From Polaribacter sp. Hel1_33_78 (GTDB taxonomy: Bacteria > Bacteroidota > Bacteroidia > Flavobacteriales > Flavobacteriaceae), in contig NZ_LT629794.1 of assembly GCF_900106075.1 (NCBI RefSeq), positions 2,811,501-2,875,500 of the forward strand: DNA of 64,000 bases. Direction: 5' to 3'. The notes beneath the pieces were generated by a model. The model saw nothing but the letters and a program-made list of their open reading frames with translations, searched no databases and was not told the DNA's origin. Both the position numbers and the translations under genes were made by a program. Positions 54,666 to 62,312 of this stretch are shown in pieces (the stretch's first letter is position 1; every line of letters starts with the position of its first letter).

Positions 54666-56375
54666 ATGAAACAGCTTTTAACATTTTTACTTCTAGCAAT
54701 ACTATTTTCCAGTTGTACTAATCATTCTAATAAATTGCTTGAAAGTCAATTTTTATATTTTGGAGGAGATATTATCACTATGAGCGGAGACGAACCCACT
54801 TACGCTGAAGCCATAGTTACGAGCGGAGATTCTATCGCATTTGTTGGTCCTCTTTCTGAAGCAAAAAAACGCTTTCCTTCTTCAAAAAAAAATAATCTGA
54901 ACGGAAAAACATTACTCCCTGGCTTTATAGATGCGCATGCACATTTTGCAGGATTTCCGAGTCAATCTATTGGAGCGCAAATACTTCCACCACCGGATGC
55001 TGGGGCAAACAATATCGAATCATTAATTCAGATCTTAAAAGATTGGTCAACTCCAGAAAACATTAAATTAACAGGTTGGATTTTCGGAATGGGTTTTGAC
55101 GACTCCGTATTAGAGGATAAAAGGTTTCCAACAAAAAGTGATTTAGATAAAGTTTCAACCGAATACCCTATTATGATTGTTCATATTTCCGGACATTTTT
55201 GTGTGGTAAATAGCAAAGGACTAGAATTACTAAATATCAACTCAGAGACACCCAATCCAGAAGGCGGAATTATCAGACGCATTGGGGATACCCAAGAACC
55301 CAATGGCGTATTAGAAGAATTAGCTGCAATTCCATATATGCCGGCTGTTCTCGGACCTAAAAGTGAAGAAGCATTAAAAGTATTTCTAACGGCGGGACAA
55401 AACATGGCGTTGTCTTATGGCTATACAACTGTTCAAGAAGGACGCGCAATGAAGAATTCGCATCTTTTTTTAGAGCATGCTGCCAATACTGATTTCTTGA
55501 AGCTCGACGTTGTAAGTTATATCGATTACTCAATTTCAGACTCCTTATTAACATCTGATTGGTATAGCTCTTCCTATAAAAATCATTACAGAATTGCTGG
55601 GGTTAAGCTCACTTTAGATGGATCTCCGCAAGGAAGAACAGCTTGGAGAACTAAACCTTACTTGGTGCCTCCAAAGGGTGCAAAAAAAGGATATTTAGGA
55701 TATCCTGCTATTCCCTCTGACGAAGAAGTTGAAAAAATTTATGAAAAAGCTTTTCAAAATAATTGGCAAATACATACGCATGCAAATGGAGATGCTGCGA
55801 TGGATCAAATGATTAGAAGCTTAAAAAAAGTGACCGATACTTACGGAAATAAAGGTAGACGAGATGTTCTTATTCATGGCCAGTATGTTCGAGAGGATCA
55901 GCTAGATGATTTTAAAGATTTAAATATCATAGCATCCCTTTTTCCATTGCATACTTTTTATTGGGGAGATTGGCATAAAGAAATTATTGGTGATAGTTTA
56001 GGTAATAAAATTAGTCCCACCAGAACAGCATTAAATAAAGGGCTCAAAATAACAATACATACGGATGCTCCTGTGGCTTTACCAAACTTGATGCGCGTTA
56101 TATGGACAGCTACAAATCGCGTTTCAAGATCAGGGAAAATTATAGGTGAAAAAGAAAGATTAACACCTTATGAAGCTCTGAAATGCATCACTGAATGGTC
56201 AGCTTACCAACATTTTGAAGAAGACCGAAAAGGTACGATCGAAGTTGGTAAACTTGCTGATTTAGTAATTCTAAATGAAAATCCTTTGAAATCTGAGCTC
56301 GATGACATCAAAGACATTTTAGTTATGGAAACCATTAAAGAAGGTGTAACCGTTTACAAAAAAGAAGAGTTCTAA
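54666..56375 (+). CDS. YtcJ-like amidohydrolase lipoprotein
   Basis: The 569-residue protein has a lipoprotein signal (LLAILFSSCTN, Cys about 17) and an amidohydrolase-3 fold. Metal ligands include DAHAHFAG (about 88), HTHANGDAAMDQ (about 368) and HTDAPVALPN near the C-terminus (about 464). It would hydrolyse an unknown amide or formyl compound in the periplasm. Length is usual for YtcJ. A terminator follows at 56511. Confidence 0.88.
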   Translation: MKQLLTFLLLAILFSSCTNHSNKLLESQFLYFGGDIITMSGDEPTYAEAIVTSGDSIAFVGPLSEAKKRFPSSKKNNLNGKTLLPGFIDAHAHFAGFPSQSIGAQILPPPDAGANNIESLIQILKDWSTPENIKLTGWIFGMGFDDSVLEDKRFPTKSDLDKVSTEYPIMIVHISGHFCVVNSKGLELLNINSETPNPEGGIIRRIGDTQEPNGVLEELAAIPYMPAVLGPKSEEALKVFLTAGQNMALSYGYTTVQEGRAMKNSHLFLEHAANTDFLKLDVVSYIDYSISDSLLTSDWYSSSYKNHYRIAGVKLTLDGSPQGRTAWRTKPYLVPPKGAKKGYLGYPAIPSDEEVEKIYEKAFQNNWQIHTHANGDAAMDQMIRSLKKVTDTYGNKGRRDVLIHGQYVREDQLDDFKDLNIIASLFPLHTFYWGDWHKEIIGDSLGNKISPTRTALNKGLKITIHTDAPVALPNLMRVIWTATNRVSRSGKIIGEKERLTPYEALKCITEWSAYQHFEEDRKGTIEVGKLADLVILNENPLKSELDDIKDILVMETIKEGVTVYKKEEF

Positions 56376-56510
56376 TTAAAAGCTTTTTTTGTTTGTAAAA
56401 ACTAAAAATCAAAAAGGATTATTATTGGCAAAATATAGGTTGTGGAACTAGCACAAAAACATTGAATGTATTTCAACTTAAACTCCAAATAACAGTATTG
56501 AATACATATA

Positions 56511-56536
56511 AAACCTCTCACATTTGGGAGGTTTTT
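56511..56536 (+). terminator. Intrinsic terminator after the amidohydrolase
   Basis: Stem aaacctc (56511-56517) and gaggttt (56528-56534), followed by TTTTC on the plus strand. The aaa-rich 5' side makes it usable in both directions. Confidence 0.7.
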
Positions 56537-56665
56537 CATTTTAAACAATTCATCTTTAAAAAATAAATTACTTCAACGTAAACTGCATAGAAACAAGGAA
56601 GTGGTTCAACTATTTTTTAGATTTATTTAGAGCAATTTGTTTATCAAATGCTTTGGAAAGTGTGT

Positions 56666-56673
56666 TATATTTG
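56666..56673 (+). promoter_or_regulatory. -7 promoter element of the dus gene
   Basis: TATATTTG, an exact TAnnTTTG. The expected TTTG at 19-21 bases upstream is imperfect. Transcription would start about 85 bases before the gene. Confidence 0.45.
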
Positions 56674-56764
56674 CACATCGAATATGATTTTTAATATAAA
56701 ATATTGCATCTCAAATTGATCTTTTTAAGATTTCATTTTATACTTGAATTGATATAAATTTTTC

Positions 56765-57718
56765 ATGAATCAAACACTTCTATCTTCTCCGCTTCAAGGA
56801 TTTACAGATTATAAATTTAGAAATGCCTTCAATCATTTTTTTGGTGGAATAGACACATTTTATTCCCCGTATATTAGACTAAATGGAAAATTAATTATTA
56901 AGAACTCTTATAAAAATGATATTCTTCCGGAAAATAATACGGAATTAGAAGTAATTCCTCAAATTATTACGAATGATGTTGATGAATTTTTATTCGTTTC
57001 TAAATATGTTCAAGAATTAGGCTACAAAGAATTGAATTGGAATTTAGGTTGCCCATACCCTATGGTTACAAAACGAGGAATGGGATCTGGTTTAATTGCT
57101 GATACTAAAAAGATAAATACCATTCTTCATAAAATTCATAACGAATCTGACATCCTGGTCTCCATGAAAATGAGAATGGGTTATGATACTCCCGAAGAAA
57201 TTTTAGATGTTTTACCAATTTTAGATACTTATCCTTTAAAAAATATTGCAATTCACGCAAGAATTGGCAAGCAATTGTATAAAGGAGGCACTAATTTAGA
57301 AGCGTTTCAAAAATGTTTAGACAATAGTAAACATAAAATGTACTATAATGGGGATATTACTTCTGTTACTGCTTTTAAAAAACTAAAAGAACGCTTTAAT
57401 TCTATAGATCACTGGATGATTGGAAGAGGTTTAATTGCAGATCCATTTTTGCCGAACATGATTAAGAATGATACAACTGAATATCCAAGAAATAGATTTG
57501 AAATATTTCATGAATTTCACGATCGTATTTTTGAAGAATATGATGCTGCGCTTTCTGGACCGACACCCATTAAAATGAAAATGCTTGGTTTTTGGGAATA
57601 CTTTTCTAGAAGTTTTTCAAATCCGCAGAAAACTTATAAAAAGATTAAAAAAGCAAGTAATGCCAAAGCATACTCAATCGCTGTAAAAGAAATTATTAAA
57701 GAAGCTAAAAATAATTAA
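56765..57718 (+). CDS. tRNA-dihydrouridine synthase
   Basis: A 317-residue flavoenzyme of the Dus family. It starts with LLSSPLQGFTDYKFRNAF, has the catalytic-Cys segment LGCPYPMVTKRGMGSGL (Cys about 97), the FMN-phosphate region MKMRMGYDTPEE, HARIGKQLYKG and YNGDITS...MIGRGLIADPF. It reduces uridine in tRNA to dihydrouridine. It resembles DusC-type members; exact target base unknown. It ends 1 base from the convergent EEP gene. Confidence 0.9.
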   Translation: MNQTLLSSPLQGFTDYKFRNAFNHFFGGIDTFYSPYIRLNGKLIIKNSYKNDILPENNTELEVIPQIITNDVDEFLFVSKYVQELGYKELNWNLGCPYPMVTKRGMGSGLIADTKKINTILHKIHNESDILVSMKMRMGYDTPEEILDVLPILDTYPLKNIAIHARIGKQLYKGGTNLEAFQKCLDNSKHKMYYNGDITSVTAFKKLKERFNSIDHWMIGRGLIADPFLPNMIKNDTTEYPRNRFEIFHEFHDRIFEEYDAALSGPTPIKMKMLGFWEYFSRSFSNPQKTYKKIKKASNAKAYSIAVKEIIKEAKNN

Positions 57719-57719
57719 T

Positions 57720-58697
57720 TTACTTCAATTTAAATTGCATTTCTACCGGTAAATGATCTGATGCTTGTTCAAACTGATTTAGTACTTTTCCTGAAATATA
57801 TTCAATAGAATTTTTTGTGTAGAAAATATAATCTATTCTTTCAAAAGGATTTTTTGTATCGAAAGTATTCCCGAGATTATTCATATCAAAAGCAGCATTT
57901 CCAATGCCTTTCATTGCAAACATTTTTTGAATAACAGCATCTTTATCTCTGGCTCTAGAATTAAAATCCCCTAATAAAATTGTTGGGTAATCATTTTTAT
58001 ATTTATTAAATATCGCCAAAACTTCTTCAAATTGGTTCACTCTAGTCGCTTTGTCAAAAGCCTCTAAATGAATGTTGATTAAAACCACTTCTTGGCCGTT
58101 TAAAACTACTTTTACAACTTGCGCTAAACGCTCTAGATAGAATGCATCTCTATAAAAAGGTTCACTTTCTACTCTTTGTAAAACAATTCTCTGATGTTCT
58201 TTTAAAGGATATTTACTGATAATCGATTGCCCAGAAACGACTTTGCCAAAATGCATCTTTATGGGCCAATAAGGAAAAGGTAAATAACGCTCATCCCAAT
58301 TAACAGCTTTTGCAGCATAATTAAATCCTAAAGCTGCTATTTCAGTTTCTTGGTTTACATTATAAGAACGACTAGCATTATAATCTATTTCTTGAAAAGC
58401 GATAATATCTGGATTTACGTTTTTAGTTTCTAGTAGAACCTTATTCATATTATTATCAAATAACTGCTTTGGTTTTTCGATAGCTCTGTTATTAGTCATT
58501 CCACTTAAATACCCAATATTGTATGTTACAATACTAAAAATAGTGTCGTTTTCTGGTTTTACTTTATTTTCTAATTCAGAAACCACTTTGTATTCTGTAC
58601 TATTTAAAGTGGAAGATGAAGCCCAAAAAAAGAACGCAATAAAGGCTATTATAATTATTACTAAAAAGCGGAGAAAATATTTTACAAATTGTTTCAT
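57720..58697 (-). CDS. Endonuclease/exonuclease/phosphatase (EEP) family protein
   Basis: The 325-residue protein has a membrane anchor (about 8-27, FLVIIIIAFIAFFFW) followed by an EEP fold: VTYNIGYLSG (about 58), FQEIDYNASRSY (about 99), LLGDFNSRARD (about 242) and ASDHLPVEMQ at the end, the metal and catalytic residues. Such exported proteins may act on nucleic acids, phosphoesters or lipids; the substrate is unknown. Confidence 0.88.
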   Translation of the reverse strand: MKQFVKYFLRFLVIIIIAFIAFFFWASSSTLNSTEYKVVSELENKVKPENDTIFSIVTYNIGYLSGMTNNRAIEKPKQLFDNNMNKVLLETKNVNPDIIAFQEIDYNASRSYNVNQETEIAALGFNYAAKAVNWDERYLPFPYWPIKMHFGKVVSGQSIISKYPLKEHQRIVLQRVESEPFYRDAFYLERLAQVVKVVLNGQEVVLINIHLEAFDKATRVNQFEEVLAIFNKYKNDYPTILLGDFNSRARDKDAVIQKMFAMKGIGNAAFDMNNLGNTFDTKNPFERIDYIFYTKNSIEYISGKVLNQFEQASDHLPVEMQFKLK

Positions 58698-59182
58698 AGG
58701 TTCATTTTTGGATTACTTTGAAGTTTCTCGTGCTCCTTTTCGCACTGCAGCCGCATTTTTGATCTACTTCATACTATGGTTTAAATTTAATCATTTTTTC
58801 TCAGAAAATACTCTATTTTAAAAGTTGTTGATGGAAATCTAAAATCCAGATATCCCTGTCAGGTAATTTAATAATTTATATGTGCAATCTATGTTTAAAG
58901 GATTGCACAATCACCCCAAACTGTACTTTTAAAATAAACGTTTACCAAACGTAAGTAAAACAAAATCTCCACAACCAATGATTACGGTATTATTAGCATC
59001 AGATAACATTTTAGCTAAACCTGATAAAAAGCTTTCATTAATTGCAGAGTTACATGCTATCAAGCCTTAAGATCAAAATTATAAAGTGTTAAATACTTCT
59101 TAATTTGGATTATAAGCTTAAACCTTTTAAAAATTTCAAGGTCAAAGAAATATACCTAAAAAGTTAATTAAACATTTATATC
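58698..59182. other. Gap between EEP and Spy-like genes
   Basis: About 485 bases. A 30-codon frame at about 58979-59071 (starting MITVLLASDN) has no recognised homologue and is not called. No repeat or RNA is seen. Confidence 0.4.
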
Positions 59183-59629
59183 ATGAGAAAAATAGCAAGC
59201 ATTTTAATTTTAGCAATCGCTTTTACTTTAACAGTAGAAGCGCAAAAAAAAAGAGGAAAGCACCAGCAAAAATTAACCATTGAGCAGCATACAGATTTAG
59301 CTCTTAAAAGAATGACATTGTCTTTGGATTTATCCGAAAAGCAACAAAACCAAATAAAACCTTTAATACATAAACAAGCGGAAAATAAAAAAGCGGAAAT
59401 GTTAAAAAGAAAGGAACTTAGAACTGCCAAAAAGAGACCTTCTTCAGATGAAGTTTACACTATGAAAAGTAAGCTATTAGACAATCAAATTGCCTTTAAA
59501 AACAAAATGAAAGACATCTTAAATAAAAACCAATTTGAGAAGTTTGAGGAAACGAAAAAAGAAAAAAAAATGAAAGGAATGAAAATGATGAAAAAAAGAA
59601 GGATGGCCAAAAAAGATTTTAATGACTAG
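59183..59629 (+). CDS. Spy/CpxP-like small basic exported protein
   Basis: A 148-residue protein with a signal peptide (MRKIASILILAIAFTLTVEAQ). The rest is helical and very rich in Lys, Arg, Glu and Met, with MTLSLDLSEKQQNQIKPLI typical of DUF4890/Spy-like proteins and a Met/Lys tail (KKMKGMKMMKKRRM). Spy-like proteins act as periplasmic chaperones or stress sensors; metal binding by the Met-rich tail is possible but inferred. A terminator follows. Confidence 0.72.
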   Translation: MRKIASILILAIAFTLTVEAQKKRGKHQQKLTIEQHTDLALKRMTLSLDLSEKQQNQIKPLIHKQAENKKAEMLKRKELRTAKKRPSSDEVYTMKSKLLDNQIAFKNKMKDILNKNQFEKFEETKKEKKMKGMKMMKKRRMAKKDFND

Positions 59630-59647
59630 TTTGGATTGATACGTTTT

Positions 59648-59687
59648 AACAAAAATCCGGTTTCTTAATTTGAAATCGGATTTTTAT
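59648..59687 (+). terminator. Terminator of the Spy-like gene
   Basis: A 13-14-bp stem, aaaaatccggtttc and gaaatcggattttt (one G-U pair), with a T-rich tail, begins about 20 bases after the stop codon. Confidence 0.85.
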
Positions 59688-59702
59688 TTTATGTTTAATT
59701 TT

Positions 59703-59780
59703 GCGTTAGCGATTGCAATGACATCCTTTTATGAAGGTTGAATAAAAGATATAATGAAAAGCGCGACCTTGTGTAACGCC
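59703..59780 (+). repeat. Dispersed structured intergenic repeat, copy 3
   Basis: It reads GCGTTAGCGATTGCAATGAC, ATCCTTTT, a variable loop, AAAAGATATAATGAAAAGCG, CGACCT and AACGC. This closely matches the minus strand of 28736-28823 and more loosely 6794-6903. It ends 7 bases before the stop of the carbonic anhydrase gene. Confidence 0.7.
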
Positions 59781-59786
59781 CAAATA

Positions 59787-60302
59787 TTATTCTTTAAACC
59801 AACCAGAGTATTTTACATAATTATTGGCAATTCTATCTATTTCACCAGAAATTAATTCTTGGGAAATATCTTTCACTTTTTTAGCAGGAACACCTGCATA
59901 AATACTACCACTCTCTACTCTTGTATTCTTGGTAACTACTGCTCCCGCCGCAATTATTGAGTTAGACTCTATGACACAATCGTCCATAATAATTGAACCC
60001 ATGCCTATTAGAACATTATCGTGAATTGTACAACCATGCACAATTGCATTGTGCCCGATTGAAACATTATTACCAATAGTTGTAGGCGATTTCTGATAAG
60101 TTGCATGGATTACTGCACCATCTTGAATGTTAACCTTATTTCCGATTTTTATATAGTGTACATCTCCTCTAAGAACTGCATTAAACCAAATGCTACACTC
60201 TTTTCCAAGAGAAACTTCACCCACAATAGTCGCATTTTCTGCAACATAACAATCTTCTGGTATTTGGGGATGTTTTCCGTTTACAGATTTAACAATAAGC
60301 AT
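59787..60302 (-). CDS. Gamma-carbonic anhydrase family protein
   Basis: A 171-residue left-handed beta-helix protein. The metal ligands His66, His84 and His89 are in place (VIHATYQ, IGHNAIVHG), with GDVHYIKIGNKVNIQDG before them. Members hydrate CO2 or act as acyl transferase relatives; in many bacteria activity is unproven. It is monocistronic. Confidence 0.92.
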   Translation of the reverse strand: MLIVKSVNGKHPQIPEDCYVAENATIVGEVSLGKECSIWFNAVLRGDVHYIKIGNKVNIQDGAVIHATYQKSPTTIGNNVSIGHNAIVHGCTIHDNVLIGMGSIIMDDCVIESNSIIAAGAVVTKNTRVESGSIYAGVPAKKVKDISQELISGEIDRIANNYVKYSGWFKE

Positions 60303-60454
60303 ATTTTTATAATTTAAAAATGATTTTTTTGAAAAAAATTTGAAAGCGCTACGTTAAGATATTCATAAAAAAATATCTCGACACAAATTTGATAAAAAAG
60401 TAAATAAAGCTTGCTACAAAAAAAATTTATTTAAAAGAATTCTCAAGTAATACT

Positions 60455-61285
60455 TTAGTTCGTCTTTAAAACCTGATTTATAGAAATTATATTAGTTTTT
60501 AAATTGTTAACCTGCTTTAGTTCAGAAACAGAAAGACTGAATTTTCTGGCAATAGAATATAAAGTGTCTCCTTTTTTTACCTTGTAGTATTTCGTAGCAG
60601 AAACTTTTGTTTCCTCTTTATTTCTTTTAGGCTCTTTATATTTAAAACCCTTTCTTTTCTGCTGATCAAACTCATGTAGTTTATAATCTTCGATAATTTT
60701 TATCAGTTTGTTTGGGTATTTTTTATCTGTAGCATAACCCGCTTTTTTTAATCCCTTTGCCCACTTCTTATAATCCTTAGCTCCATAATTAAATAAAAAA
60801 GCGTATCGTTTTCTTTTCGTTAAAAATGCAGAATGATCATCGTAAGAAGTCTCTACATATTGGTATTTCCTAAAACATTCTCCTTTTTCATCATCATCAT
60901 GATACACACGTTCTCCGTTCCATCCAGTATGACATTTAATTCCAAAATGATTGTTAGATTTTAATGCTAGTTCACTTCTTCCTCTACCAGATTCTAAAAT
61001 TCCTTGTGCTAAGGTTATGCTTGCCGGAATTTTATTTTTATGCATTTCCTTTACGGCGATTGGCGCATATTTTCCAATATAAGCTAGCGTATGTTTATTT
61101 AATTTTGGGTTTTTCTTAACTAACTTTTTAATCAATTCTTTTTGATTTACAGAAGGCGCCTTTTTAGGCTTGGATTCTTGTAAAACTACACCAGCATTCT
61201 TCTTTTTATGAGTCGTTTTTTTGCTAGCTCCGCAACTTGATAAAATCACTATACATACGCAGTAAAATAGAACCTTTAATCTCAT
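60455..61285 (-). CDS. Glucosaminidase-LysM lipoprotein
   Basis: The 276-residue protein has a lipoprotein signal (IVILSSCGASK, Cys about 18), a glucosaminidase (FlgJ/Auto-type) domain (about 60-205; ITLAQGILESGRGRSELA contains the catalytic Glu, and SNNHFGIKCH follows) and a C-terminal LysM repeat (about 231-274; YYKVKKGDTLYSIARKFSLS). It would cleave peptidoglycan glycan strands at the envelope. It overlaps the desulfhydrase gene by four bases. Confidence 0.92.
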   Translation of the reverse strand: MRLKVLFYCVCIVILSSCGASKKTTHKKKNAGVVLQESKPKKAPSVNQKELIKKLVKKNPKLNKHTLAYIGKYAPIAVKEMHKNKIPASITLAQGILESGRGRSELALKSNNHFGIKCHTGWNGERVYHDDDEKGECFRKYQYVETSYDDHSAFLTKRKRYAFLFNYGAKDYKKWAKGLKKAGYATDKKYPNKLIKIIEDYKLHEFDQQKRKGFKYKEPKRNKEETKVSATKYYKVKKGDTLYSIARKFSLSVSELKQVNNLKTNIISINQVLKTN

Positions 61286-62223
61286 AAAACGTTAATTAAT
61301 TCCTGATTTTTATTTTCTAATTGATGATTAATTCCCTGAATTCCTTGAATTCCTCCTGTATGAATTGCTAAAATTTTAGTCCCTTCGCTAAACGTATCTT
61401 TTTTAACTAAGTCTAAAATTCCAAATAACATTTTACCTGTATAAATAGGATCTAGTAAAATACCTGTTTCTGCTGTAAAGTTATTAATAAAAGTTATTAA
61501 TTCCTCATCATATTTTGCATACCCCCCAAAATGGTAGGCTTTCTGTAAACTCCAGTTTTTCTTTCTGCCTACATATTTTTTGATTTCTTCTGATAAAAAA
61601 TTACCTTTTAAAGCAGGGAATCCTATTATTTTTTGATTTTTTTTAGATGCATTTATCAAACCAGAAATCGTTCCTCCTGTTCCTACAGCTGAACAAATAT
61701 AATTAAATTCTGAATCTTCTTTATTTAAAATTTCTTCACAACCATCAACTGCCAAACAATTTGTTCCACCTTCAGGAATTACGTAAAAGTCGCCCCATTT
61801 ATTTTTCATCTTTTCAACAAAGCCAAATGATAATTTTTGTCTGTATTGTTCTCTAGAGACAAACTGAAATTTCATTCCATTCTTATGAGCTTCTCTTAAG
61901 GTAGCATTTTCTTCTAAAGTTTGTTCAAGTTTTTTCCCTAATTCATCACCTCTAATAATTCCAAAAGTTTTAAACCCTGCTATTTTACCTGCCACTGCTG
62001 TTGCTACGATATGATTAGAAAACGCACCACCATAAGTAAATAGTGCTTTCTTCTTAAGTTTCTTCGCTTCTTGTAAGTTGTATTTTAATTTTCTAAATTT
62101 ATTCCCTGAAACATAAGGGTGAATTAAATCTTCTCGTTTTATAAAGAGTTCTACCTTCTTTTCTTCCAAAACTGGGAGAAAAACTTGTTGATTTTTGGAT
62201 TCTACTGCTGAGTTGAAATTCAT
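61282..62223 (-). CDS. D-cysteine desulfhydrase / ACC deaminase family protein
   Basis: A 313-residue tryptophan-synthase-beta-type PLP enzyme. The PLP Lys is in YVSGNKFRKLKYN (about 41), with TYGGAFSNH (about 63) and AVGTGGTISGLINA (about 178). Family members release ammonia from D-cysteine or 1-aminocyclopropane-1-carboxylate. The true substrate is unknown. It is cotranscribed with the LysM gene. Confidence 0.88.
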   Translation of the reverse strand: MNFNSAVESKNQQVFLPVLEEKKVELFIKREDLIHPYVSGNKFRKLKYNLQEAKKLKKKALFTYGGAFSNHIVATAVAGKIAGFKTFGIIRGDELGKKLEQTLEENATLREAHKNGMKFQFVSREQYRQKLSFGFVEKMKNKWGDFYVIPEGGTNCLAVDGCEEILNKEDSEFNYICSAVGTGGTISGLINASKKNQKIIGFPALKGNFLSEEIKKYVGRKKNWSLQKAYHFGGYAKYDEELITFINNFTAETGILLDPIYTGKMLFGILDLVKKDTFSEGTKILAIHTGGIQGIQGINHQLENKNQELINVL

Positions 62224-62312
62224 TGTTTATCATTCCTGTTTAGACAGAAATTTATAATTTAATTATTTTAGTTGACTCCCCTAAAAATTCTGTAAAGAAG
62301 AATTTACGCAAG

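Larger units (their letters stand above)
56376..56764. other. Gap with terminator and -7 element before dus
   Basis: It contains a terminator at 56511-56536 and a TATATTTG -7 element at 56666-56673. No gene was recognised. Confidence 0.5.

Noticed and set aside
58519..58821. 100-codon plus-strand frame over the EEP gene start
   Set aside because: Overlaps the signal anchor of a well-supported gene; its hydrophobic translation reflects the complementary strand.
58979..59071. 30-codon frame starting MITVLLASDN
   Set aside because: No homologue recognised and no clear promoter or terminator; kept only as a note in the gap.
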